Assembly: GCF_036884295.1 (NCBI RefSeq)
Contig: NZ_CP145608.1
Span: 1,550,001-1,614,000, forward strand
Direction of reading: 5' to 3'
Origin: Brochothrix thermosphacta DSM 20171 = FSL F6-1036
GTDB lineage: Bacteria > Bacillota > Bacilli > Lactobacillales > Listeriaceae
DNA length: 64,000 nt
The number at the start of each line of letters is the position of its first letter. Within the stretch, counting starts at the first letter, position 1. Under the pieces are notes generated by a model. It made no database searches, was not told the origin of the DNA, and saw only the letters and a list, made by a program, of their open reading frames with translations. This document shows positions 44,748 to 54,390 of this stretch, one piece after another. The translations under genes and the position numbers were made by a program.

Positions 44748-46085
44748 ATGAAAAAAGTAACATTAGCAACAGGATTAAGTGTACTTGCGCTTTCAGCAGT
44801 GATTACACCACAAGCAACAGAAGCAAGTGAAGCAAACACTAACTCTTACACAGTAAAAAAAGGCGATAATTTATACAGAATCGCACAAAAACTTGGTATT
44901 TCTGTTGATTCATTGAAGAAAATAAATAATATAGAAGAAAACCTCATTTTTGTTGGTCAAGTTCTTAAAACAACAGCAACTAATCAAGCGCCACAAACTC
45001 AAGCACCGCAAACATTTAAACCTACTACTACAATCCCTTCAGGACATACTGCTGATTTTGCTAAAGCAATGGCTGTCGCTGCTCAAAAAGCACCGAGTAA
45101 AGGACAACTCTTTACCAGTGTATTAATTGCACAAGCAATTTTAGAGTCGGGATCAGGTTCTTCTGGTTTATCGGCAAATTATAATAACTATTTTGGTATT
45201 AAAGGCTCATATCAAGGTCAAACAGTTGTACTTCAAACACAAGAATATGTGGGTTCTAAATTAATTACTATCAATGATGGTTTTAAAGTTTATCCAAGTC
45301 CTACTGAATCAATTGAAGATTATTATGGATTGTTTACTAAATCTGCTTGGTCGCAAAATCATTATTCAGCTTTTATCAACGCTAAAAATTACAAAGATGC
45401 AGCGAATGCTTTAACTGGTAAATACGCCACTGATATTAATTATGGTGCAAAACTAATCAATCTGATTGAAGTGTATAACTTACAACAATATGATACCGAT
45501 GTTGCCCTCTCTTCTGATACTAAAATGGTCACTTATACAGTTAAGGCTGGTGATACACTAAAAGGTATTGCAACAAAATACAAAACGTCATATGAAAAAA
45601 TTGCAGAAAACAATCATCTTAAAACGCCATTTATTATATATCCTAATAATAAGTTGAAAATTGAAGTTGAAAAAACAGCTGCTGAAAAGGCTGCTGATCA
45701 GAAAGTAACGGATAATGTTCCAAATAATACAACAAATACACCTGCTGCTAGCAATGCAACTGCTAACTACAAAGTGAAACAAGGTGATACATTAAGCAGC
45801 ATTGCCTATGCAAATGGAACAACATACGATAAAATTGCGACGCTTAATAAAATAGCTGCTCCTTATACAATATTCGCTGGACAAACAGTTAAGTTGCCGT
45901 CTTCAAAAGTAGTTACTCCTGTTAAAAAACCTGCGACAAATGCTAAAAGTTATACTGTGAAATCAGGCGATACGTTGACTAAAATTGCTGCACAACACGG
46001 CACAACGTGGTCCGAATTACAAGTGATCAATAAGCTCGCATCACCGAACAAACTATCTATTGGACAAAAAATCACTTTAAAATAG
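44748..46085 (+). CDS. Secreted N-acetylglucosaminidase with four LysM domains
   Basis: 445 residues. Signal peptide (about 1-26, ending TEA), LysM1 (about 33-77, YTVKKGDNLYRIAQKLGI), glucosaminidase domain (about 100-245; catalytic Glu in IAQAILESGSGSSGLS, then NNYFGIKGSY). LysM2 (about 262-306), LysM3 (about 341-385) and LysM4 (about 398-445, YTVKSGDTLTKIAAQHGTTW) follow, separated by Ala/Thr/Lys linkers. Cleaves peptidoglycan glycan strands at the wall, probably for cell separation. GGGAGTG precedes the ATG; a TATAAT box at 44616-44621 leaves a long leader. Placing one LysM before the catalytic domain is a less usual order. Confidence 0.92.
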   Translation: MKKVTLATGLSVLALSAVITPQATEASEANTNSYTVKKGDNLYRIAQKLGISVDSLKKINNIEENLIFVGQVLKTTATNQAPQTQAPQTFKPTTTIPSGHTADFAKAMAVAAQKAPSKGQLFTSVLIAQAILESGSGSSGLSANYNNYFGIKGSYQGQTVVLQTQEYVGSKLITINDGFKVYPSPTESIEDYYGLFTKSAWSQNHYSAFINAKNYKDAANALTGKYATDINYGAKLINLIEVYNLQQYDTDVALSSDTKMVTYTVKAGDTLKGIATKYKTSYEKIAENNHLKTPFIIYPNNKLKIEVEKTAAEKAADQKVTDNVPNNTTNTPAASNATANYKVKQGDTLSSIAYANGTTYDKIATLNKIAAPYTIFAGQTVKLPSSKVVTPVKKPATNAKSYTVKSGDTLTKIAAQHGTTWSELQVINKLASPNKLSIGQKITLK

Positions 46086-46194
46086 TCATAATCTAAGCAG
46101 CTATACTCTTTTGTGTAGTTGTTTTTTTATTTATCCTAAAAAAAGCAAAACAGCTATTCTAAATTTTTTTCATAATATCCGAAATAAGATCAAT

Positions 46195-46233
46195 AAAAAA
46201 AGTAGCAGTTCCCTAATGGGACTGCTACTTTTT
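46195..46233. terminator. Bidirectional terminator
   Basis: AAAAAGTAGCAGT-CC and GG-ACTGCTACTTTTT arms between the convergent glucosaminidase and rapZ genes. Confidence 0.88.
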
Positions 46234-46270
46234 ATGTTTTTTACAAGCTTAAATCTATAACTTATTGATA

Positions 46271-47146
46271 TTATCCTCTTACATGCTTTTCAACATCACG
46301 GTGTGTCAATGATGTCTGATAATCATCACGTAGTTGTTCATCAATGTAACGCGCTAATGACACTGAACGATGTTGACCACCTGTACAACCAATTGCAATC
46401 AATAACTGCGTTTTACCTTCTCGTTTATAGCTCGGAAGAACGAAACGCAATAAATCTAAGAGCTTAATTAAAAACTCTTCAGTATCTGGCCATTTCATAA
46501 CATAATCATACACTTCCTGATCTAGACCTGTTAATTCACGCATCGTTTCATCGTAAAATGGATTGGGTAAAAATCGCACATCAAACACTAAATCAGCATC
46601 AATCGGTATTCCATACTTAAAGCCAAATGATGTCACATTGACATGAAAAACATCTTCAGGGTTTGTCAAAAAACGTTGCATCAATTGTTCACGCAATTGC
46701 TTTGGTTTAAAATTAGTTGTATCGATAACAACTTGTGAGATGCTTTTAAGATACTGTAACAGCTCACGTTCGCGCTTTATACCTGAATAGGTGGATTCAC
46801 CTGCAGAAAGCGGATGAGAGCGTCTTGTCTCTTTATAACGGGTTACAAGTACTTCATCGTCTGCATCAAGGAACAACACTGTCAAATCTAAACCTGCTTG
46901 TTTAATTAACTTTGTGATATAAACATCAATCGATCCAAAAAAATCTTGTGAGCGTAAATCCATTACGACAGCGATTTTTTCTTTACCCGATTCATGCATC
47001 AATTCCCAAAATTTTGGTAACAATAATGGTGGTAAATTATCTACACAAAAATACCCGATATCTTCCAAAGACTGAACTGCAACAGATTTCCCTGCTCCAG
47101 ACATACCTGTAACAATTACAAGCTCTACTTTGTTTGTTTCATTCAT
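46271..47146 (-). CDS. rapZ: RapZ/YvcJ nucleotide-binding protein
   Basis: 291 residues. Walker [14 protein letters not shown] (about 10-22), [11 protein letters not shown], and the C-terminal signature [15 protein letters not shown]. In Bacillus the YvcJ protein binds nucleotides and influences competence and, with partners, central metabolism and UDP-GlcNAc sensing; in enterobacteria RapZ controls glmS. Here it is 23 nt downstream of pgcA, and the usual partners yvcK and whiA are absent. Start at 47146 is preferred; ATG 47152 is too close to the ribosome binding site. Confidence 0.93.
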   Translation of the reverse strand: MNETNKVELVIVTGMSGAGKSVAVQSLEDIGYFCVDNLPPLLLPKFWELMHESGKEKIAVVMDLRSQDFFGSIDVYITKLIKQAGLDLTVLFLDADDEVLVTRYKETRRSHPLSAGESTYSGIKRERELLQYLKSISQVVIDTTNFKPKQLREQLMQRFLTNPEDVFHVNVTSFGFKYGIPIDADLVFDVRFLPNPFYDETMRELTGLDQEVYDYVMKWPDTEEFLIKLLDLLRFVLPSYKREGKTQLLIAIGCTGGQHRSVSLARYIDEQLRDDYQTSLTHRDVEKHVRG

Positions 47147-47169
47147 TGGCATTCATCCTTATTGTTGAG

Positions 47170-48900
47170 TTATTTTGCAAGACTAGAAACTGCTTCTTTA
47201 ATCATTTCTAATTTCTGTTGTGATGCTTCTGCTGTTTTATCCGTGATACAGTAATAAAATTTAATCTTTGGTTCAGTCCCAGAAGGTCTTACACAGAACC
47301 ATGAACCATCTTCAAAATGAAACTTCAAAACATTTGCACTCGGTAAGTCGATGTCAGTTTCTGTATTTGTGCTGTTATTATAACGCTTTTGCACGGAAAA
47401 ATCTTCTAATTTACTAATTGTTAGTCCTGCAATGCTTTTTGGCGGTGTTTCACGTAATGATGACATAATACGTGCACTTTCAGCTAATCCTTCTCGACCT
47501 GATAATGTAAGCGACACCACTTCATCTGTGTAATAGCCAAACTGGTCGTATAAACCATTCAACACTTGTAATACAGACAAACCTTGCTTCTTATAAGCTA
47601 GTGTTAACTCAGCGAATGCAAGTCCAGCCTGTAATGCATCTTTATCACGTGTAAATGGTTTTAACATATAGCCATTACTTTCTTCATAACCGAATTGATA
47701 AACGTATGATTTATCTGATTGCCATTGTGCAATTTTTTCACCGATATATTTGAATCCAGTTAAAACATCAAACATTTTAACGTCAAAATGCTCTGCTATT
47801 TTACCACCTAAATCGCTTGTTACAATAGATTTAATAACAGCACCATTGTCAGGAAGTAAACCAGATTTTTTTCTCTCAGATAGCGTATAATATAAAATCA
47901 ATGCGCCGATTTGGTTTCCTGACAGCACTTGGAACGCACCCGTTTCATCCGGTACAGCAACACCTAAACGGTCAGCATCTGGATCAGTAGCAAGCAGAAC
48001 ATCTGCTTCATTATCTTCCCCTAAACGAGCTGCAAACTTAAACGCATCCGCATTTTCAGGATTGGGTGATTTTACTGTAGAGAATTCTGGATCGGGTTTC
48101 ATTTGCTTAGATACGTAATCAACATTAGTAAAACCAGCAATTTCAAATACTGTTGGCATTAAAACGCCACCAGTTCCATGAAGTGGTGTATATACAATCG
48201 AAACATCGCCACCATTTTTACGAATAAGCGAATCGTTAACTACAACCGATTCTAAATCACAAAGATATGGTTTATCAACAATAGTACTAATCACTTCAAT
48301 CTTGCCTTTTTCAATTGCATCTTCAGTATCTATTTTTTTAATTTCTAATTCATGTGATTCTAATTTCACTAACTCTTCAACAATTGTTGCAACTGCCTCG
48401 GGAGTCATTTGGGCACCATCCTCACCATAGACCTTGAAGCCATTATAATCTGATGGGTTATGACTGGCAGTAATCATGATACCATTAAACGTTTTCAAAT
48501 AACGAATCGCATATGATAGCTCTGGTGTTGGGCGTAAACTCTCAAATACGTAAGCTTTAATATCATGCATTGCAAGAACACTTGCTGCTACATAAGCAAA
48601 CTCTTGTGATAAATAACGGGGGTCATAAGCAATAACAACGCCACGTTTAGAAGCAGCTTTTCCTTGAGTAGCAATATAGCGTGCTAACCCTTCAGTCACC
48701 CATCTCACTGTATACTCATTTAAGCGATTTGTTCCCACACCCAATAAGCCACGCATCCCTGCTGTTCCAAATTCGATATATTTATAAAAACGATCTTCAA
48801 GTGCTTCCTTATCTGCTTTTATAGCATCTAATTCAGCGCGATTAGTTTCATCTAATTCTTGAAATTCATCCCAATTATGGTATTGTTTTTTCCAACTCAT
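47170..48900 (-). CDS. pgcA: Alpha-phosphoglucomutase / phosphomannomutase family
   Basis: 576 residues of the alpha-D-phosphohexomutase superfamily: active serine in MITASHNPSDYNGFKVYG (about 140-157), metal loop ATDPDADRLGV, sugar loop GYEESNGYML, and phosphate loop RPSGTEPKIKFYY near the C-terminus. Interconverts glucose-6-phosphate and glucose-1-phosphate for UDP-glucose and hence wall polymer glycosylation. TTAGGAGG precedes the ATG. It lies between a GT2 gene and rapZ, all leftward. Confidence 0.93.
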   Translation of the reverse strand: MSWKKQYHNWDEFQELDETNRAELDAIKADKEALEDRFYKYIEFGTAGMRGLLGVGTNRLNEYTVRWVTEGLARYIATQGKAASKRGVVIAYDPRYLSQEFAYVAASVLAMHDIKAYVFESLRPTPELSYAIRYLKTFNGIMITASHNPSDYNGFKVYGEDGAQMTPEAVATIVEELVKLESHELEIKKIDTEDAIEKGKIEVISTIVDKPYLCDLESVVVNDSLIRKNGGDVSIVYTPLHGTGGVLMPTVFEIAGFTNVDYVSKQMKPDPEFSTVKSPNPENADAFKFAARLGEDNEADVLLATDPDADRLGVAVPDETGAFQVLSGNQIGALILYYTLSERKKSGLLPDNGAVIKSIVTSDLGGKIAEHFDVKMFDVLTGFKYIGEKIAQWQSDKSYVYQFGYEESNGYMLKPFTRDKDALQAGLAFAELTLAYKKQGLSVLQVLNGLYDQFGYYTDEVVSLTLSGREGLAESARIMSSLRETPPKSIAGLTISKLEDFSVQKRYNNSTNTETDIDLPSANVLKFHFEDGSWFCVRPSGTEPKIKFYYCITDKTAEASQQKLEMIKEAVSSLAK

Positions 48901-48929
48901 GTATGGTGCCTCCTAATTTATAATTACTA

Positions 48930-49895
48930 TTAGATTTTAGTGTTTCCATCACTAATATTATACACTTTTTCCTCATTATAAGTATCTATAAAATATAATG
49001 GGCGTTTTTTTGTTTCGTTAAATATACGACCCAAATATTCACCTATAACTCCGAGGCTAATTAATTGGATACCACCAAGGAATAAAATAACCATCATCAA
49101 TGAAGGATACCCTGAAACATCAGGTCCAAACATCAATGTTCTGATTAAAATAATTATCATATAAATAAACGCTATAAAAGATACAAAAAAACCGGCAATT
49201 GTCGAAATGCGTAATGGCACAATCGTAAATGATGTAAAACCTTCGATTGCTAAATTAATTAAATTGAAATAATTCCATTTTGTTTTTCCTGCTATTCGTG
49301 GTTGACGATCAAATAAAATTTCTTTTTTCTTAAAACCAATCCAACTAAAAAGACCTTTCGTATAACGCTGTGTTTCTCTAATTGTTTGTAGAGCATCAAT
49401 ACAGCGACGGTCTAATAGACGAAAATCACCTGTATCACGTTGCAAAGGAATACGCGTTGTTTTTTGAAGCATTGCATAGTAGCGTTTTGAAGTTATGCGT
49501 TTCATCCATGATTCGCCCTTACGTGTACGACGTTTTGCATAAACATCATCGTAACCTTCTTCCCACCATTTTAACATTTCAATGATTAACTCCGGTGGGT
49601 CTTGCAAATCTGCGTCCAAAATAACAAGTGCATCACCTTCAGCATAATCAATACCAGCCATCATGGCCGTTTCTTTGCCATAATTACGTGAAAGTGCCAG
49701 TGTTTTAATGCGCTGATCTTTTTGACGCATCTGTTCTAAAATGAATAACGTTGCATCTGAACTCCCATCATCAACAAACAAAAAATCAAATAGATAGTCT
49801 CCACATAACGCTGATACACGATCGAGCTCTGCGTATAAAGCGGGAATTGCTTCTTCCTCGTTATAGGCTGGAATTAAAATTGTTACTTTCTTCAT
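48930..49895 (-). CDS. GT2 glycosyltransferase, GtrB/CsbB type, membrane-bound
   Basis: 321 residues. An N-terminal GT-A domain (ILIPAYNEEEAIPALY, FVDDGSSDATL, DADLQDPPELI as the DxD region, and QRYTKGLFSWIGF) is followed by two C-terminal membrane helices (about 230-290). The family transfers sugars from nucleotide donors to polyprenyl phosphate for flipping and decoration of teichoic acid or other wall polymers. It is 29 nt upstream of pgcA and downstream of tag genes on the same strand, supporting a wall-glycosylation role. Confidence 0.88.
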   Translation of the reverse strand: MKKVTILIPAYNEEEAIPALYAELDRVSALCGDYLFDFLFVDDGSSDATLFILEQMRQKDQRIKTLALSRNYGKETAMMAGIDYAEGDALVILDADLQDPPELIIEMLKWWEEGYDDVYAKRRTRKGESWMKRITSKRYYAMLQKTTRIPLQRDTGDFRLLDRRCIDALQTIRETQRYTKGLFSWIGFKKKEILFDRQPRIAGKTKWNYFNLINLAIEGFTSFTIVPLRISTIAGFFVSFIAFIYMIIILIRTLMFGPDVSGYPSLMMVILFLGGIQLISLGVIGEYLGRIFNETKKRPLYFIDTYNEEKVYNISDGNTKI

Positions 49896-49979
49896 TGATT
49901 CACCTCAGTTTTGATAGTTATTATCTTTTTCATTGTAACAGTTTCAACTAAAAACACAATCGAATACAGCTATTTTACA

Positions 49980-51113
49980 CTACTGTAGATAGTCCGCCAA
50001 CTGTTTAACAGCATTGCCGGTGGTATAGGTGTTCCATGTTTTGTTGTAGCCTTCATAATCAGCTTTGTAAGGCACATTTTTTAGTTCTTCACTCAGTAAT
50101 TGAGAGGTTGCTATAATCGGGCCTGGTAGCATTGTTCGCCAGTTCTGTTGTAACCCTTGCTGCAGTTCATACTCTTTCTCATCATAACAAAAGAATAACA
50201 TTTTTTTAACCGTAGGTAATAATGATATCTCAAACGGAATAGAAGAAAAATCACTAATCAATACATCAATCGCAGGATAAAAATCCGTCAAAGCTGTTGT
50301 ATTTGGTACTATTTTAATAAAATCATCATCTGTCAATAAATCTGAATCGTTCAATCGTGGGTGCCTTTTAATTAGCAACACACTATCTTCTGAATGTTCA
50401 CGTCGCAATAACTCAACATCTAATTGCAATTCATTGCTAAGTTCACCTGAACGGTAGGTAGGAGCATATACTATCACTTTTTTAGACTCACTAACATCAA
50501 ATTTTCGGCGAATTTCTAAACGTTTTTGAGTCATTAATTTATTATCAAAAAAAACATCGGTTCGTGCAATCCCAAATGGTAAAAATTTCTTTCCTCTCGC
50601 TTCAAACGATTGTTCAAAGATAGCCTGCATTTTTTTTGAGCCCACAACATAACTATCAGTAAAATCATACACTTTTTTAAAGCGTTTTTTATCTGCCAGA
50701 GGTCTTATCCTATTTGATGCATCTTCGTATCCAAATTGTTTAATTGCACCATTAGCATGCCACACTTGAATCGTCTCAGATTTCTTATTTTTAGGTAATG
50801 CCCCCAGAACTGCAAAGTAATTATCAATCACTAACTTACGAGCTGACACTAAGGTTGGGATACAACTAAACATCGCTACACCATCACATTTTTTTTGTAC
50901 AATTCGTGGGTCTAAATTTAAAAGCGATTGGCCCGCAGATCGTTCATACAAAAAGACAATCGAAGCAGTTGGATTACGCTGAATTAATTCGTTCGCAACA
51001 GGTACATTATTATCACCAAAAGAGGACAAGAAAACTATTTTATCACGTTTAGAGAAAACCGCAAGTCCTCTTGAAAATAAAAGCATTAGCAACATGTATA
51101 TTTTTTTCATCAT
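49980..51113 (-). CDS. tagB: CDP-glycerol glycerophosphotransferase, TagB-like
   Basis: 377 residues, close to the length of TagB (about 380). N-terminal hydrophobic stretch, then the Glyphos_transf motifs: WHANGAIKQFGYED (about 118-131), YAPTYRSGEL, LLIKRHPRL and SDFSSIPFEISLL. Primes wall teichoic acid by adding glycerol phosphate to the lipid-linked disaccharide on the inner membrane face. Directly downstream of tagG and tagH. TagB versus TagF-type polymerase is judged from length, so the priming role is likely but not certain. TAGGAGG precedes the ATG. Confidence 0.82.
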   Translation of the reverse strand: MMKKIYMLLMLLFSRGLAVFSKRDKIVFLSSFGDNNVPVANELIQRNPTASIVFLYERSAGQSLLNLDPRIVQKKCDGVAMFSCIPTLVSARKLVIDNYFAVLGALPKNKKSETIQVWHANGAIKQFGYEDASNRIRPLADKKRFKKVYDFTDSYVVGSKKMQAIFEQSFEARGKKFLPFGIARTDVFFDNKLMTQKRLEIRRKFDVSESKKVIVYAPTYRSGELSNELQLDVELLRREHSEDSVLLIKRHPRLNDSDLLTDDDFIKIVPNTTALTDFYPAIDVLISDFSSIPFEISLLPTVKKMLFFCYDEKEYELQQGLQQNWRTMLPGPIIATSQLLSEELKNVPYKADYEGYNKTWNTYTTGNAVKQLADYLQ

Positions 51114-51170
51114 GATTTACACCTCCTATATCAAAACTTAAAGACGACCTCGAGAGATCGCCTTTAGTTA

Positions 51171-52775
51171 TTATTTTGGATGAATAGTAACTGTTTTTTT
51201 AGTCACGTAATATTGATAATCATTTCCTTCGAAGAAAAATGACTGTTCCTTTTCGTCATAAAGCGTTTGGCTTTTAGAAATATTTAAATCTTTCACAGTA
51301 ATGGGTTGTGTACTTGCCATTTCCATTGAATTGATTTGACCTGAGTCATCATAATGATATTTCAAAGAACCTTCGTATAATGACACATATTTCTTTTTGG
51401 GGTGATCTAATGAGTTCATAGCATCCAAGACCTTGCTCTTATTCGAACCAAGATAAGCAGTAAAATATTCAAAGGAATCTGCTATACGGTTGTCTATTAA
51501 CGGGATTAATTTTGATGTATCGACACTATCTTGCACTATACTATCAGATCTGTATTGATAGTTACCTTTTGTGGTGTAGAACTTGTCCTTAGCGATTGCT
51601 ATTTCTACTGTCGATCCACTTTGGCGCAATACTTTAAGGTCTTCACCGAGTGCAACTTTAGCATCCACTTTTTTCGTCAGTTTTTCATCAGAATAAAGCG
51701 GAACATTACTCTTGTTGAAACGAGCCTTTTCATCAACGTTCTCCCAAACCATTTTCTTTTCAGCCTGATTTTCCTGAGTTTCATTTTTTAATGATGGAAT
51801 AATCAATGCTGCAACACTTTGATTTGTTGCAATTGAAAAACCAGTGACTAACATCACAATCATCAACCCAATAAGTATAAACGGCGTTAAAACACTGCCT
51901 TTTTTATCTATTTTGGCATACTTAGACTGATTTCGTACGCTACGCGAATCTGTATCACCACTTTTAATTACTTCTAACGGTAAATAAGGTTGTTTTTGTT
52001 TATTTTTACAATCTTGTTGATATTTTTTCTTTTCAGCTGCAGTTAAGCCATTAAACCACTTAACATACTCGTCATATGCTTTGGCTACTTCAGCTGAAGG
52101 ACCATCCATTTTTAATTCACCATAGTGCATCCAAATAATACGGTCACATAGTTTTTTTACTTGGGCTAAAGAATGCGACACAAAGAAAATTGTTTTACCT
52201 TGTGCTTTAAATTCCATAATCTTATCCACACATTTTTGATAAAATGTTTTATCACCAACACTCAACGCCTCATCTATTACCAGTACATCCGGATCGATAT
52301 GAACTGCAATAGCAAAACCCAAACGAGATTTCATACCACTTGAATAGCTTTTAACTGGCTGATGGATAAAATCGCCTAAATCAGAAAACTCAATGATTTC
52401 TGGCATAAGTTCATTAATTTTTTTCATGCTATAACCAAGCATTAAACATTTCATACGAATATTTTCAAGTCCTGTCAAAGGACCTTTAAGACCTGCACCG
52501 ATTGCAATCATCGACACTTCACCATTGACTTTTAATTCACCTTTAGTGAGTGGCGCTATACCTGCAATAATACTTGACACTGTAGACTTACCAGAGCCAT
52601 TTACCCCGATTAAACCCACTGTTTCGCCTTCATGAACATCAAAAGAAACATGACGCAATGCCCAAAACTCTTGTGGTTTTTTATTTTTATTAAAGATTGC
52701 CTTAATACGATCTGATTTATTTTTGTACAAATCATACTGTTTTGATACATCTTTGACTGAAACTTTAACTGTCAT
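51171..52775 (-). CDS. tagH: Teichoic acid export ATPase with C-terminal extracellular domain
   Basis: 534 residues. ABC domain (about 1-250): Walker A GVNGSGKSTVS, signature YSSGMKSRLGFA, Walker B VLVIDEALSVGD, H-loop VSHSLAQ. One membrane helix (about 295-318) and an extracytoplasmic SH3-like and alpha/beta part (VPLYSDEKLTKKVDAKVALG) complete it, the layout of Bacillus and Listeria TagH. Drives export of wall teichoic acid with TagG, 18 nt upstream. GAGAGGATT precedes the ATG. Confidence 0.95.
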   Translation of the reverse strand: MTVKVSVKDVSKQYDLYKNKSDRIKAIFNKNKKPQEFWALRHVSFDVHEGETVGLIGVNGSGKSTVSSIIAGIAPLTKGELKVNGEVSMIAIGAGLKGPLTGLENIRMKCLMLGYSMKKINELMPEIIEFSDLGDFIHQPVKSYSSGMKSRLGFAIAVHIDPDVLVIDEALSVGDKTFYQKCVDKIMEFKAQGKTIFFVSHSLAQVKKLCDRIIWMHYGELKMDGPSAEVAKAYDEYVKWFNGLTAAEKKKYQQDCKNKQKQPYLPLEVIKSGDTDSRSVRNQSKYAKIDKKGSVLTPFILIGLMIVMLVTGFSIATNQSVAALIIPSLKNETQENQAEKKMVWENVDEKARFNKSNVPLYSDEKLTKKVDAKVALGEDLKVLRQSGSTVEIAIAKDKFYTTKGNYQYRSDSIVQDSVDTSKLIPLIDNRIADSFEYFTAYLGSNKSKVLDAMNSLDHPKKKYVSLYEGSLKYHYDDSGQINSMEMASTQPITVKDLNISKSQTLYDEKEQSFFFEGNDYQYYVTKKTVTIHPK

Positions 52776-52793
52776 AATGAATAATCCTCTCTC

Positions 52794-53600
52794 TTAAACA
52801 TAGTCAACAAAGCTCTCTTTAAACTTGTTGTGAAGTACACTACCTGCAACCAAGAAAAAGAGCGTGAACGCCCAAAAATATATTGTCAATGCTGGGCTTT
52901 CCCAGAACCACGCACGTGAAAGAAAAGCATCACGGAATCCTTCAACTATGTATAGAATTGGATTCAAACTGAAATAATGACGAATTGATTCTGGCATCTC
53001 AGCTATATTCCAAATAGTTCCTGAGACATAAAATAAGAGTCGCATGACTGATTGAATAACAAACTGCATATCTCTAAATAAGACTGTTATTGTCGAAGTA
53101 AATAACGTTACAGCATATAAGAAAACAATCATACAAATAAAATAATAAATATATTGTGCCCACATCAATGTTGGCGTCACACCTTGTGATGCTAATAAGA
53201 TTAATGAGACAACTAACATTACTAAATACACCGAAAAGCCTGAAGCAATATTGATTGATGGTAAAATATTAAGTGGAAATTTCATCTTGCTTACAAGATT
53301 TACTTTATTTACGATTGCTTTGCTGCCTCGTGTGATTGATTGATTAATAAACATCCATGTTGTCATACCAACAACCATCCATACAAAGAATGGCACACCG
53401 TCTGTAGCTGTGCGAGTTCCTCGTAAACCTACACCAAAGATTAGATAATACGTACCTATTTGAATTAATGGATTTAGAATTTGCCATAACAAACCTAAAT
53501 AATGACTTTGATAGTCTGCTCGTTCTTCATAACGTGCAATTCGCAGAATCATACTCAAATGTTTTAATTGATCTTTTACAATACTAACTGCATCTTTCAA
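52794..53600 (-). CDS. tagG: Teichoic acid export permease
   Basis: 268 residues, ABC-2 type permease with six hydrophobic helices: SHYLGLLWQILNPLIQIGTY (about 32-51), GVPFFVWMVVGMTTWMFINQS, and the C-terminal LNPILYIVEGFRDAFL. Starts at TTG 53600 behind AGAAAGAAGTG, an uncommon start codon for an essential gene. First gene of the tagG-tagH-tagB group. Confidence 0.93.
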   Translation of the reverse strand: MKDAVSIVKDQLKHLSMILRIARYEERADYQSHYLGLLWQILNPLIQIGTYYLIFGVGLRGTRTATDGVPFFVWMVVGMTTWMFINQSITRGSKAIVNKVNLVSKMKFPLNILPSINIASGFSVYLVMLVVSLILLASQGVTPTLMWAQYIYYFICMIVFLYAVTLFTSTITVLFRDMQFVIQSVMRLLFYVSGTIWNIAEMPESIRHYFSLNPILYIVEGFRDAFLSRAWFWESPALTIYFWAFTLFFLVAGSVLHNKFKESFVDYV

Positions 53601-53738
53601 ACAAATACACTTCTTTCTCTCGTTTTAATAATTCAAGTGATAACACTCAAATTTTACACTTATGTATCTTACCACAGTTACTTTTAATTTGGGAACTATA
53701 TCCTATTAAATTTGTGGTGAATAAGTCAAAAACGTTTT

Positions 53739-54260
53739 TTATTTTGCTATAACTTTGATGAATTCTCTCATATAATCAGGTAAATCTGGCGGTCTACGGC
53801 TTGACACAATATGACCATCTACTACTACTGCTTCGTCGTGCCAAATTGCTCCTGCATTCGTCATATCATCTTTAATCCCCGGCGTGCTTGTAACATTCAC
53901 ACCTTTGAGAATATCTGCTGAAATTAGTACCCATCCTGCATGGCAAATTTGCCCGATTGGTTTTTTAGCATCATTAAATTCACGCGTAATACGTAACACA
54001 TCATCAAAACGACGTAATTTATCAGGTGACCAACCGCCTGGAACTAATAATGCATCGTAATCTTCCGTATTAATTTCAGAAAAAGTCGCATCGGAAACAG
54101 CAGGAACACCGTATTTACCAATATATTCATGTGACTTTTCTTCAGCTATTAAATGAACAATCGCACCTTCTTCTCTTAGACGAAGTATCGGGTACCATAA
54201 TTCTAAATCTTCAAAATCAGTACTGACAAATGATAGTATTTTTTTCCCTTTAAGTAACAC
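53739..54260 (-). CDS. DJ-1/PfpI family protein
   Basis: 173 residues, PfpI-type with the nucleophile elbow GQICHAGWVL (Cys about 104), LVPGGWSPDKLRRFDDV and GNSRRP-like SSRRPPDLPDYMREF. Homologues are general-stress proteins (for example B. subtilis YraA/YfkM type) with glyoxalase- or deglycase-like activity proposed. GTG start with an AAGGGG site. Monocistronic. Confidence 0.88.
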   Translation of the reverse strand: MLLKGKKILSFVSTDFEDLELWYPILRLREEGAIVHLIAEEKSHEYIGKYGVPAVSDATFSEINTEDYDALLVPGGWSPDKLRRFDDVLRITREFNDAKKPIGQICHAGWVLISADILKGVNVTSTPGIKDDMTNAGAIWHDEAVVVDGHIVSSRRPPDLPDYMREFIKVIAK

Positions 54261-54333
54261 TTTCTATCAACCCCTTATAATTTTATCTCTCTTGAATTAT
54301 ATCATATTCTTAGTTTAATAGCCCCTAACAACA

Positions 54334-54363
54334 TAAAAGGAACCACCTATGTACGGCAGTTCC
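54334..54363 (-). terminator. serA terminator
   Basis: GGAAC-CC/GG-GTTCC stem, then TTTTA on the minus strand, 27 nt after the serA stop. Confidence 0.65.
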
Positions 54364-54390
54364 AAACTGAAAATTACTTTTTTCGTATAA

